Source: Dinoroseobacter sp049800775 (GTDB taxonomy: Bacteria > Pseudomonadota > Alphaproteobacteria > Rhodobacterales > Rhodobacteraceae). From it: 64,000 bases of DNA. A model generated the notes under the pieces. That model worked only from the letters and a program-made list of their open reading frames with translations, was not told where the DNA came from and did no database searches. Shown here one piece after another: positions 9,036 through 17,800 of the stretch; positions within the stretch are counted from its first letter, which is position 1, and each line of letters starts with the position of its first letter. The stretch spans positions 1 through 64,000 of the forward strand of contig NZ_JBNAFR010000012.1 of the NCBI RefSeq assembly GCF_049800775.1, written 5' to 3'. A program made the position numbers and the translations under genes.

Positions 9036-9649
9036 AGCTGCAGACGAACGAAAACGGTTGCCAGAGCTGTCAGGCAGCCTGCTCCGGCGAAAAATATCAG
9101 AAGCGCGAAGGCAGTCGGTCCGATAGGTGCGGGAAAGAAGCGGAGCACCGGCGCGAGGCGTGTCGAGCGCCGGACCGCTGATGCGTACAAAGGTATGGCG
9201 CTTACCAAAGTTGCATAGAGATAGACCCCGGAGATGTTGTCGAAGAGTGCAGAGCGCGCAAGTGTCGGTGCGACGACCCGCAAAGCCGTCGCACGGCTTC
9301 CACCAAACGATCCGTACCAGTCGGCTGAAGCAACGTAAATTAACGCGTGAAGGCCAACGAAAAGACCAAGTCTGAAGAAGATGTCGACGACGATGTAGGT
9401 CCCTGGATCGTGACCGCTTCTGGAACTTTCGTGAGACAGCGCGAAGAGAAAGAAACCAACGTAGTTGACGATGACAACTACTGGCAAACCGTTCGTCAAA
9501 ACCTGCCGCAAAAATCGCCCTAGAGCGGGACCTCCGCCTGCCAAAGCGGCTGTAAAACCAGGCGAAAGCGCGATGTAGAGTATCAAGCCCGGCAGCAATC
9601 CTGCGAGACTGAATAGCAGGACGTTTCTGAGAAATACCATTCCTGGCAT
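9032..9649 (-). CDS. Multi-pass inner-membrane protein, function unknown
   Basis: About 205 residues with five to six hydrophobic segments and few charged residues. I see no catalytic motif and do not recognise the family. Its stop overlaps the convergent dsbB stop by four bases. The start is uncertain: ATGs lie at 9649 and 9640 and a TTG at 9673, none with a convincing Shine-Dalgarno. It ends the copper/thiol island and may belong to it, but nothing in the sequence shows its job. Confidence 0.55.
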   Translation of the reverse strand: MPGMVFLRNVLLFSLAGLLPGLILYIALSPGFTAALAGGGPALGRFLRQVLTNGLPVVVIVNYVGFFLFALSHESSRSGHDPGTYIVVDIFFRLGLFVGLHALIYVASADWYGSFGGSRATALRVVAPTLARSALFDNISGVYLYATLVSAIPLYASAVRRSTRLAPVLRFFPAPIGPTAFALLIFFAGAGCLTALATVFVRLQL

Positions 9650-9859
9650 CCGGGTGGTGAAGTGCCGTTCCAATTGAGTAGACCAAGCTTAAGCGTTGTC
9701 TTCAGTCTAGCTTTAAAAGAAGATGCTTTTCTACAGACAGTCATCCAAATCGCTCAGTGTTTCCGTCTTCCTGTTGATTGCAATATCCCGGGTCAGGAAA
9801 TTGCATATTACTTAACATAAGATTGATTATGCGCCATGTCAGCTGTAGCCGCAAAGCTA

Positions 9860-9892
9860 AAATGTCACCCGTCTGCAAATCAGGAATGTCAC
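9860..9892 (+). repeat. Left terminal inverted repeat of the ISNCY-type transposon
   Basis: Begins AAATGTCAC and ends with a second AATGTCAC; the middle is TGCAAATCAGG. It matches the complement of 12601-12634 and lies 37 bp upstream of the transposase start, the expected place for a left end. Confidence 0.75.
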
Positions 9893-9928
9893 TCTCGCCC
9901 GCAATGATAACGAGCAGAGAGATCGGAC

Positions 9929-11278
9929 ATGGGATGGGTGATTATGAGCGAGCGCGAGCTGAACCGCGTGGAAGTGTTGGCACAGGTTGATGATGGACGT
10001 CTAACCGTCGACAACGCAGCGAACATGTTGGACCTGACACGTCGCCAGGTATTTCGGCTGTTGAAGCGGTATCGACACGATGGCGCATCAGCGATCCGGC
10101 ACAAGGCGCGCGGCAAACGTCCGAACAATTGCATCCATCCTGCCAAACGAGACTACGCCTTAAGTGTGATCAAAGAGCAGTATTCAGACTTCGGGCCAAC
10201 ACTTGCAACTGAGATGCTGGTCGAGCATCGCGGCTTTAAGGTGTCGCGCGAGACAGTTCGCAAGTGGATGCAGGAAGACGGTCTTTGGCTTTCGCGCAAA
10301 CAGCGCCGCACGTTCCACCAGCCACGATCGCGCCGGGAATGCTACGGTGAGTTGATCCAGATCGACGGCTCAGACCACCGATGGTTCGAGGATCGCGGCG
10401 ATCCTTGCACCCTGCTCGTTTTCATTGACGATGCGACCAGCACGTTGATGGAACTGCGGTTTGTGACCTCAGAGAGCACCTTCAGCTACTTCGAAGCACT
10501 GGAAAGCTATCTGCTCAAACACGGTCGCCCTGTCGCCTTCTACAGCGACAAGCACACCGTCTTCCGTGTTCCAAAGCCCAACGAACACATGACGGGCATG
10601 ACCCAATTCGGGCGTGCCCTGGCGGAGTTGAACATCGAGATCATCTGCGCAAACTCTTCTCAAGCCAAAGGTCGCGTCGAACGCGCAAACCGCACATTGC
10701 AAGACCGCCTCGTCAAGGAGCTTCGCATTGCGGGGATCTCAAACATGGAGGACGGCAATGCTTTTCTGTCTGGCTTCATCGAACGCTATAACGGCAAGTT
10801 TGCGAAGGCTCCCGCCAAGCCAGACAACCTGCACCGCGCCTTGAACATCGAGCCGGATCGCCTTGCCGAAGTGTTCTGCCTCCGCGACAAACGCTATGTC
10901 ACCAAGGATTTGACGCTGAAGTATGACCGTAAGCGGATCAAGCTGGAAGTGAACGACCTGACCCGCGGTCTCGTCGGCAAGTACGTGGATGTCTACGAGA
11001 TGCCGGACGGACGTATCCAAGTCAGGACCAAAGGTATCGCCCTGCCCCATTCGATTCTCAACCCGGAACGGCGTGTCACTCATGCCGCAATCACAGAGAG
11101 CAAACATCTCAGCGCGGTGCTGGCCCACATCAAGGCCGAGCAGGATCCGCAGCCAGCCAGTCCCAAGGTCAAACCGGTCAGCCGCAAGAATGGATATGTA
11201 AAAACTGGGCGGCGACCGCCAGGAAGGCCATCTAAACTTGAACTTCACTACGCAGCAAAGCGGGCCGCAGAGACCTAA
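9929..11278 (+). CDS. tnpA: ISNCY-family DDE transposase
   Basis: 449 residues. An N-terminal helix-turn-helix (RLTVDNAANMLDLTRRQVFRLLKRYR) is followed by a second DNA-binding part and an integrase-like catalytic core. The likely DDE residues lie in QIDGSDHRW, FYSDKHTVF and KGRVERANRT. The C-terminus is basic (RRPPGRPSK), as usual in this group. ATGs at 9929 and 9944 are both possible. Its stop overlaps the convergent merR stop by two bases, so the transposase gene is packed directly against the mercury cassette. It acts on the TGTCAC-bearing ends around it. Confidence 0.93.
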   Translation: MGWVIMSERELNRVEVLAQVDDGRLTVDNAANMLDLTRRQVFRLLKRYRHDGASAIRHKARGKRPNNCIHPAKRDYALSVIKEQYSDFGPTLATEMLVEHRGFKVSRETVRKWMQEDGLWLSRKQRRTFHQPRSRRECYGELIQIDGSDHRWFEDRGDPCTLLVFIDDATSTLMELRFVTSESTFSYFEALESYLLKHGRPVAFYSDKHTVFRVPKPNEHMTGMTQFGRALAELNIEIICANSSQAKGRVERANRTLQDRLVKELRIAGISNMEDGNAFLSGFIERYNGKFAKAPAKPDNLHRALNIEPDRLAEVFCLRDKRYVTKDLTLKYDRKRIKLEVNDLTRGLVGKYVDVYEMPDGRIQVRTKGIALPHSILNPERRVTHAAITESKHLSAVLAHIKAEQDPQPASPKVKPVSRKNGYVKTGRRPPGRPSKLELHYAAKRAAET

Positions 11279-11682
11279 TGTCCCTCGGCTGAGGTCGAGG
11301 TCATTAGTGCGTCCAGCATCGGGCAATCACGTGTACCGGCCGAGCAGTTTTCGACCAACTCGGATAAAGCCCCTTCAAGTTTCTGAAGCTCGAAGATCTT
11401 CGCTTGGACATGCTCAAGGTGTTTTCGGCCAAGTTGTTCGACCGCTTCACATGCGTCCGATGGCACCTTTGCCAAGTTTTTTAGCGCGACCGCGTCGTGG
11501 ACAGAGAAGCCTAGATCACGGCACCGTTTGATAAAGCGGAGCTCAGATATCTCAGCGTTTGAGTACAGTCTTCGGCCCGACGCGGTGCGCTGTGCTTTTG
11601 TGACGATACCCTCGCGTTCATAGTAGCGGATCGTTTCAATCGATACGCCGCTCAAACGTGAAGCTTCTCCAATCGCGATCAC
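11275..11682 (-). CDS. merR: MerR mercury-responsive regulator
   Basis: About 135 residues. The MerR helix-turn-helix (IGEASRLSGVSIETIRYYEREGI) is followed by a long dimerisation helix and a C-terminal metal loop. The three cysteines expected for Hg(II) binding are present (SDACEA, ENCSAG, RDCPML). The GTG at 11682 is preferred because GGAG lies about 8 bp upstream; an earlier GTG at 11697 would add five residues. It reads away from merT with the shared operator between them, so it should repress without mercury and activate merT by twisting the long-spacer promoter. Confidence 0.88.
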   Translation of the reverse strand: MIAIGEASRLSGVSIETIRYYEREGIVTKAQRTASGRRLYSNAEISELRFIKRCRDLGFSVHDAVALKNLAKVPSDACEAVEQLGRKHLEHVQAKIFELQKLEGALSELVENCSAGTRDCPMLDALMTSTSAEGH

Positions 11683-11697
11683 GTGAACATTCTCCAC

Positions 11698-11728
11698 TTG
11701 CTCCTGTAGTGACTACAGGTTGTATCAG
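11698..11728 (+). promoter_or_regulatory. MerR-type promoter/operator of the mer cassette
   Basis: A -35 element TTGCTC (11698-11703) and a -10 element TATCAG (11723-11728) are separated by 19 bp, the hallmark of MerR-activated promoters. The palindrome CCTGTAGTGACTACAGG (11703-11719) fills the spacer. It lies between divergent merR and merT. The merT ATG at 11735 sits where the transcript should start, so the message may be leaderless. Confidence 0.85.
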
Positions 11729-11734
11729 ATTTTC

Positions 11735-12118
11735 ATGATGTCGAACACCGATACCCTCGAAGAAGAAGTGAATGGCCCAAACCGCATTTTGATCGGCGGA
11801 GCAGGTTTTCTCGCTTTACTCAGCGCGTCTTGCTGTGTTCTGCCCATTGGGCTGTCGATTATTGGACTCGGTGGCACGTGGCTGACGATGCTTGGTCCCT
11901 TCGTTGCTTATCGCGTAGAGATTCTGGTTGTTGTCGGTTTGATCCTGGCCTGGGGGTGGATCCGGCTTTGGCAGAGATGGGGTTGCGCGCGTCGGAGACG
12001 GTCCACGGTCATCCTTCTTGGCTTCACAACACTCGCATTTCTCTTGGCTGCCAGTTCACCATTTTGGGAAGAAGACGCGGCCCGCACCATGTGGGCATTG
12101 TGGAGGCAATCGCGATGA
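11735..12118 (+). CDS. merT: MerT-like mercuric ion transporter
   Basis: About 127 residues with three hydrophobic segments. The first holds SASCCVLPIGLSIIGLGG, matching the vicinal-cysteine motif of MerT that takes Hg(II) across the inner membrane. The second cysteine pair of classical MerT is not obvious; a lone GCARRRR follows TM2. The start is ATG 11735 or 11738, immediately after the -10 box, so there is no room for a Shine-Dalgarno. The stop overlaps the next gene by ATGA. It is the first gene of a three-gene mercury-uptake operon that lacks merP and merA. Confidence 0.82.
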   Translation: MMSNTDTLEEEVNGPNRILIGGAGFLALLSASCCVLPIGLSIIGLGGTWLTMLGPFVAYRVEILVVVGLILAWGWIRLWQRWGCARRRRSTVILLGFTTLAFLLAASSPFWEEDAARTMWALWRQSR

Positions 12119-12324
12119 AGGGTTGGTTGTTACCTGTGAGCTTAGGCGGAGCTGGATTGGCTGCGGTCTGCTGTCTCACACCCTTCCTACCTTGGTTGTT
12201 CGGAACACTTGGGATCAGTGGAGCGCTTAGCTACGTCTACCGTGACGACGTATTGCTGCCGATCCTTGCAGGTTTTCTAATTCTATCAGGATACGCACTA
12301 TGGCAACGCAAGCGAACGAAGTAG
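12115..12324 (+). CDS. merF: MerF-like small mercury transporter
   Basis: 69 residues with two membrane helices. The first carries GAGLAAVCCLTPFLPWLFGTLG, which fits the MerF cysteine-pair motif. GGAGGC lies about 8 bp upstream of the ATG. It overlaps merT by ATGA and runs over the start of the GDCCVxC gene. In the family it moves Hg(II) into the cytoplasm, usually towards mercuric reductase, which is not found here. Confidence 0.8.
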   Translation: MKGWLLPVSLGGAGLAAVCCLTPFLPWLFGTLGISGALSYVYRDDVLLPILAGFLILSGYALWQRKRTK

Positions 12325-12524
12325 CTCTACAGTCCACGATCACATGCCCGGAATGCGGGACATCAGTCGAAGAAACGATGCCGACAGATGCCTGCCAATG
12401 GTTTTACGAATGCACAAGTTGCAAGGTCGTGCTGAAGCCAAAGCCGGGCGACTGCTGCGTCTATTGCTCCTACGGAACCGTCCCCTGCCCGCCCATTCAA
12501 GAAGGAGGCTCGTGCTGCGGCTGA
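12300..12524 (+). CDS. GDCCVxC-domain protein of mer operons
   Basis: 74 residues, cysteine-rich, with a zinc-ribbon-like CPECG..CTSC pair and the defining GDCCVYCSYGTVPCPP motif, ending in SCCG. Proteins of this family are often found in mercury operons. It starts inside the end of the merF-like gene (12300) and is the last cargo gene before the right end of the transposon. Its biochemical role is unknown; a cytoplasmic thiol-rich mercury binder is plausible. Confidence 0.85.
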   Translation: MATQANEVALQSTITCPECGTSVEETMPTDACQWFYECTSCKVVLKPKPGDCCVYCSYGTVPCPPIQEGGSCCG

Positions 12525-12600
12525 AGCTCCGCAAGGCTTTTCAGCCCTGCGATATTTGAGGTCTCCGGGCTGCTAAGCCTTGCTCCCGTCGCGCTCTGTG

Positions 12601-12634
12601 GTGACACTTCTGCTTTGCAAACCGAGTGACATTT
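12601..12634 (-). repeat. Right terminal inverted repeat of the ISNCY-type transposon
   Basis: Read leftward it begins AAATGTCAC, contains TTTGCAAAGCAG, and ends GTGTCAC. It is the inverse of the left end at 9860-9892 and marks the boundary between the mercury cassette and the phosphorothioation locus. Confidence 0.75.
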
Positions 12635-12691
12635 CTACTTGGTTGCAACATTCAGCAAAGCTGACGCACCTGAGCTCAGCGCCGATCTTAC

Positions 12692-13834
12692 TCAATACAT
12701 TTTGTCAATAGTATTAGATATGATGCTGACGGCATCAATCACCTGACCTTCTGTTGAAAACCGTCCAAAACTAAATCGGATACACTCCGCTGCATCTGAG
12801 TCTGACCAGTCCATGGCGCGCAAAACGTGAGACGTTTCGATCGATCCGGAAGAACAGGCAGATTGAGATGAGGCGGCAATCTGCGGTTGGAATCGCGCCA
12901 AGAGATCAGATGCGTCAAACCCAGGGAACCGCATTAACGCATTGCCGGGATGTCGGTGATTCAACACTCCAACCAGCTCTGCTATACCCTTCTCTTGCAG
13001 TTGCATTACGAAACTGTCTCGCAAATTCGCAACCATCCTTCGCTCGGCCGCTCCGCCTTCTCCAAGTATTCGACATGCCTCTCCAAACCCAACGATCAGC
13101 TCGGTTGGCTGTGTTCCACCTCGCAAGCCAGCCTGTTGGCCTGCACCTACGATCACAGGCCTCAAGACTTTGGACATCCCAGGCAAGGTCAGCAAAGCCC
13201 CTACCCCCTTTGGACCGTAGAGCTTATGCGCGGAGATCGTCGCAAGCCCGACATCAAGTTCGAGCAGATCGATGTCCAAAGCCAACGGAGCTTGGGAAAG
13301 ATCGACGTGCAAGAGAACGCCATGTCTTGAGCAGAACTCGGCAATGGCACGGAGATCAGTGATAGCGCCATTTTCGTTGTTTACACCAATGATCGATACG
13401 AGTGCTGTCTGTTCGTTAATGACATTTTTGAGATGGTTGGCATCGGGCGCTCCGCCTCTGTCGAGGGCAATATGTTGGACGACCAGACCAGCGTTTTCCG
13501 CCTCATTCAGCACAGACCAATGATCACCAGCTCCGACGAGTACGGCATTGCGGTTCGTGAGTTTCGAAATGTTCTGAGCCGAGCGAAAAACCATAGCATT
13601 CGCTTCACTTGCGCCCGACGTGAAGACAACGTCATCACCCTGTAATCCAAAGAGATTTCCGACTTTTTGGGCTGCTTCCTTGATCGCGACTGCGGCTTGC
13701 CACCCGAGGGCGTGATCTGCCGAATGAGGGTTGGCAAACAAGGTTCTTGTTGCATGTGACATTGCCTCAACGACGCGGTCGTCAACGGGTGTCGACGCTT
13801 GGTAGTCTAGATAGATCGTTTCACCAACCTGCAT
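12692..13834 (-). CDS. sspA: Cysteine desulfurase of an Ssp/Dnd-type phosphorothioation system (SspA-like)
   Basis: 380 residues of the IscS/DndA class-V aminotransferase fold. It opens with IYLDYQASTPVD; the PLP lysine lies in SAHKLYGPKGVG (about residue 203) and the catalytic Cys in QSACSSGSIETSH (about 326). It should take sulfur from cysteine and hand it to SspD. The start at 13834 is chosen because the conserved fold begins there; a longer frame to 13924 would cover the divergent promoter. It diverges from sspBCD, an arrangement I associate with Ssp loci. A housekeeping IscS-like role is possible, but the neighbours argue for DNA sulfur modification. Confidence 0.85.
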   Translation of the reverse strand: MQVGETIYLDYQASTPVDDRVVEAMSHATRTLFANPHSADHALGWQAAVAIKEAAQKVGNLFGLQGDDVVFTSGASEANAMVFRSAQNISKLTNRNAVLVGAGDHWSVLNEAENAGLVVQHIALDRGGAPDANHLKNVINEQTALVSIIGVNNENGAITDLRAIAEFCSRHGVLLHVDLSQAPLALDIDLLELDVGLATISAHKLYGPKGVGALLTLPGMSKVLRPVIVGAGQQAGLRGGTQPTELIVGFGEACRILGEGGAAERRMVANLRDSFVMQLQEKGIAELVGVLNHRHPGNALMRFPGFDASDLLARFQPQIAASSQSACSSGSIETSHVLRAMDWSDSDAAECIRFSFGRFSTEGQVIDAVSIISNTIDKMY

Positions 13835-13918
13835 GTCAGCTCCAATACTGGACGGAGTATCCAGAAAGTGTATAACTGAGTTGTGTACTGGATGACATCC
13901 CCAGCAGGTCAGGCAAGC
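13835..13918. promoter_or_regulatory. Divergent promoter region between sspA and sspBCD
   Basis: An 84-bp gap drives both directions. It holds TACTGGA at 13846-13852, its inverse TATCCAG at 13858-13864 and TACTGGA again at 13886-13892, which may be a regulator site shared by both transcripts. No promoter element is certain. Confidence 0.4.
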
Positions 13919-14851
13919 ATGCAAAATCTTAAATCCGATGGCTATCGCCCGACCTTCTCAGGTCATGAGACTTTCCCCTTGCGATATGGGTGGCTACAAA
14001 AAGCGTATCGTGCTGTAGACGACGCGCCGTCCGCGAAAGCCGCAGTGCATGTTTTCCGAGACCCGGACTCTATCGCGCGCTTTGGCGTCGGGCGAAACAT
14101 GGTCGGTGCAATAAGATATTGGGCGACAGCCGCAGGTGTGCTCGACGAGACCGAAGAAGGCCTTGAAACGACTTGGCTTGGCGACCTGCTATTTGGGAAA
14201 ACCGGAACGGATCCGTACCTTGAGGAAGATGCGTCTCTATGGCTGCTTCATTGGAACTTGGTCTCACGCCCAAGACTAACCTCGGCCTATTGGCTCTTCA
14301 ATGAATACCGAGGCGGAAGCTTCGTTCGAAAAGATATCGAAGAGCAGCTTCTCAAACTTGCTCTGGAATGTGGGTGGAGCCGCGTGGCACCAACGACAGT
14401 TGACCGCGATCTTCAATGCCTGCTGAGAAGTTACATCGGCGGACGCGGGTCGAGTGAAGCGGGCGACTCCATTCTCGCAGAGCTTGGTTTGATAAGGCCT
14501 ATGGACAAGACGCGCTCACGACTGTCCCGCGGTCGGAAACCTACCCTGCCAGATGCGGTATTCCTGTACTGTTTCAAAGAATTTTGGGAGCGCTTTTCAC
14601 CAAGTCAATCGACAATGACATTTGAGAATACCGCCTACGCCCCCGGCTCACCGGGGCGCGTATTTCTTCTGGACGAGGATGATATTGTTGAGCGCCTTGA
14701 ACGGCTTGAAGAAAACTCGGACGGGTCTCTCGTTTGGTCCGAAACAGCGGGTCTGCGGCAAATCATTCGCCACAAAGACCGATCAATGAAGACTGAGCGC
14801 CGGCTCTTGAAGGATGCCCTCAGTCGCAGTCGGGTGCAGGTCGCAGCATGA
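13919..14851 (+). CDS. sspB: DUF4007-family protein, SspB-like nickase of DNA phosphorothioation
   Basis: 310 residues matching the DUF4007 pattern: it opens with PTFSGHETFPLRYGWLQKAY, then a phage-integrase-like arrangement FGVGRNMVGAIRYWATAAG. SspB proteins of single-strand phosphorothioation carry DUF4007 and nick DNA. The ATG at 13919 is preferred; an ATG at 13892 is also in frame. The stop overlaps sspC by ATGA, so sspBCD is translationally coupled. The assignment rests on family plus the SspA, SspC and SspD neighbours. Confidence 0.82.
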   Translation: MQNLKSDGYRPTFSGHETFPLRYGWLQKAYRAVDDAPSAKAAVHVFRDPDSIARFGVGRNMVGAIRYWATAAGVLDETEEGLETTWLGDLLFGKTGTDPYLEEDASLWLLHWNLVSRPRLTSAYWLFNEYRGGSFVRKDIEEQLLKLALECGWSRVAPTTVDRDLQCLLRSYIGGRGSSEAGDSILAELGLIRPMDKTRSRLSRGRKPTLPDAVFLYCFKEFWERFSPSQSTMTFENTAYAPGSPGRVFLLDEDDIVERLERLEENSDGSLVWSETAGLRQIIRHKDRSMKTERRLLKDALSRSRVQVAA

Positions 14852-17800
14852 GCGAAGTCGCAACGATCACGCCAAGGTTTAGACGATCGGTACGGCTCGA
14901 TATTGACTTCGCATCCGCAACCGCAATAGATGGTTTTCATTGCCCCGCATCTTTTCGAGCGGCCATAAAATTCATGGCATCGCACGTAGCCGAAACTGAA
15001 CAGGGTGCCTTCACTTGGACAGGGCCTTACGGCGGAGGCAAATCAAGTCTGGCTGTTGCGCTGGCATGTTTGTTCGGCGCCGCGAAGCCAATCAGAGAGC
15101 GGGCAGCCAGCCTGTTTGGGGACGACGTTTTCAACGCCCTGAAATCCGCGCTCCCGTACTTCCCATCGCGATGGGATGTGCTGCCACTGGTCACCGAGCG
15201 GCGGTCACTGACTGACCAATTGGCCGAACTCCTCGATCTGCCGAGGCCATGCAACGCATCTGAAATCCTGAAGGAGATCGAAGGCAGAACAAAAAACCGA
15301 TGCCTATTGCTCATCATGGATGAGCTAGGGCGCGGGCTGGAAGCAGCAGCAGATGGAGACGGGGACCTCCACCTACTTCAAGATATTGCCGAACTTGCGG
15401 CTCGAAGCCAAGGACGGTTCATTTTCCTTGGCGTTTTGCACCAAGCGTTTGAAGAATATGCGGAACGCCTCGGACGCAAAGCCAGAGATTCCTGGGCAAA
15501 AATTCAAGGTCGGTTCGTCGACATATCGATATCCGTGTCACTTGAAGAAACCGTAGAACTCATTGGGGAAGCTTTAGGTCACGAACGCGCTGTCCGAAAA
15601 GCTCTGCCTCTGGCAGAAGAATGTGTTACTCAGTTGCGGCCATTGCGGAAGAAAACCGAAGCGAAGCGGATGGCCGGCAAACTCGCTCGGACTGCGCCGC
15701 TGCATCCTCTGACCGCATGCCTTGTAGGCCCACTCTCTCGGAGGCGGTTTGGGCAGAACCAACGGAGTGTGTTTTCATTCTTGAGCTCGGCAGAAGCCTT
15801 TGGTCTGCAGGATGCGCTCGCAAGAGATTTGGCCGCTGAATACTACCCTCCTCATTTGCTGTGGGATTACCTTCAATCAAATTTCGAAGCTGCGATCCTG
15901 TCGTCCGCTGACGCACGCCGGTGGGCCTTAGCGCATGATGTTTTGGAGCGATGCGTTGCTCGGAGCGCAGGCGAAACGGAACAAGCCGTTTTGAAGACGA
16001 TAGCAATCTTCGAGCTACTCAAAGAGCGATCCGGGCTTGTGTCTGATCTCGACACCCTAGCGCTTGCGCTCAACGAAACTCGTCGTGTTGATGTTGAGAC
16101 CGCGCTGGCCCGCCTTGAAGAACAATCGGAGATCGTTTTTAGAAAACACGTAGGCAGCTACGTCCTTTATGCAGGATCAGACTTCGACGTCGAAGCTCGC
16201 CTTGAAGAAGTCTTGTCCGAAACCAGAGAAATAGACGTCAATCTGGTCCGCGCGCTTGCAGACCTGCAACCGATGCTTGCAAAACGGCATCACGAAGAGA
16301 CTGGTGCCATGCGCTGGTTTGAAATGGTGATCGAACCTATCGATGCACTGGATGACGTAAAACCAGCGAAAATCGTGCAAGATATCATTGGACGCGTCGT
16401 CTTTGCTCTCCCCATGGCCGGAGAGAGCCAAAGAGAAACACGCGACAGATGCACGCGCGCGGCGAAAGCCCATCCCGAATTTCCACAGATCGTCGGTCAC
16501 CACTCTGAGGCGTCGAAACTGCTCGACCTCGCTCGCGAACTCGAGGGTCTCAATGCGCTCGAAAGAAGGTTTCCGGAACTGCAAGGCGACCCTGTTGCAC
16601 GCAAAGAAATCGATGCCCGATCTTCGGAGGTTCGCCAACGCATCGAGGCATTCCTGCATAACTTGATCAATGAGTGTGATTGGTATGTGGGAAACAACAA
16701 GCCCCAAAAGTTCAGCAAACGTCGCCTGAACGAGCAACTGTCTGATCTCGCGGATCACATCTATCCTGATGCCCCGCTGATCTCGAATGAGCTTCTGAAC
16801 TGCTCAGATCCATCATCGAACGCTGTGAGCGCACGCACAAAGCTCATGAAGCGCATGGCAATGCGAGGCGTTGAGGATGATCTTGGCTTTGGTGGAAAAA
16901 ACTACCCCGCCGAGCGTGGTCTGTACATCTCCTTGCTGAAGGAATCGGGAATTCACGATGGAGGAACGTATCTCCAGCCAACTCCAGAAAGCGCGCTGGC
17001 ACCGCTTTGGCGATGTGCTGACGATCTATTGGCATCTCGGGCAGGTACAGTAGGCGCCGACGAAATTATTCGTGCTTGGGGCGAAGCACCGATCGGTTTG
17101 AAGAGTGGGCTTGGCCCTGTCTTCCTGACTGCTTATGTGTTTTCACGCCGGGATCGCGTCGCGGTCTATGGGGAGGGCGTCTTTCAAGCTAGTTTCAATG
17201 AGCTCTGCGTGGAATTTCTTGCAAGAGACAGCAAGGACATCCAGCTGCGGCGCGTTGAAATGGAGGGTTTTGTTGGGGCAACACTGAAGACCTTGGGCAG
17301 CCTTTTGAAGATCAAGGGCGAAGTGCAGCCCCTCATTGTCGCGAGAACCATAATCGGTGAATTTGATGCGCTTGTCCCGTGGACGTCCCGAACTCAGTCG
17401 TTGTCTCCCAAAACGCTGAAGGTTCGCGAAATCCTCAAGCGCGCGAGTGATCCAAATAAGCTTCTGTTTGATGATTTGCCAAAACTGACAGAACCCCGCG
17501 CCGACGGTAGCTTCGACCCAAACGCAACTGCGGTTTTGCTCCGAGACGCGCTTGCAGAAATGAGAGCTGCCTACCCGAAGATCCTTGAAGATCTGAAGGA
17601 CTTGATGCTGCGGGAGCTCGACGTGCGCAGTCAATCCGAAGACGCATACCAATCACTTCGTGATCGTGCTGATAACATTCGGCATATTGGTGGCGATCTG
17701 CGTCTTGAGGCGTTTGTCGGTAGGTTGACGCAGTTTCATGGAACCCGCGAGGACATGGAAGGCTTAGCTGGCGTCGCCATCAATAAGCTTCCGCGAGATT

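Larger units (their letters stand above)
9860..12634. mobile_element. ISNCY/IS1202-type transposon carrying a small mercury cassette
   Basis: Matched imperfect inverted repeats bound about 2.8 kb: left 9860-9892, right 12601-12634, aligning at 28 of 34 positions including a gap. Each end carries two TGTCAC boxes about 24 bp apart. Inside are the transposase (9929-11278) and, beyond it, merR, merT, a merF-like gene and a GDCCVxC gene. A simple IS of this type would end shortly after the transposase; no second right-end repeat is seen there, so the mer genes are passengers. I found no convincing target duplication; only GCAAAGCT recurs outside the ends (9851-9858 and 12655-12662) and may be chance. 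Confidence 0.78.

Noticed and set aside
9851..12662. GCAAAGCT as a target-site duplication of the ISNCY-type element
   Set aside because: The two copies lie at unequal distances from the ends (4 and about 20 bp), so an 8-bp match could be chance.
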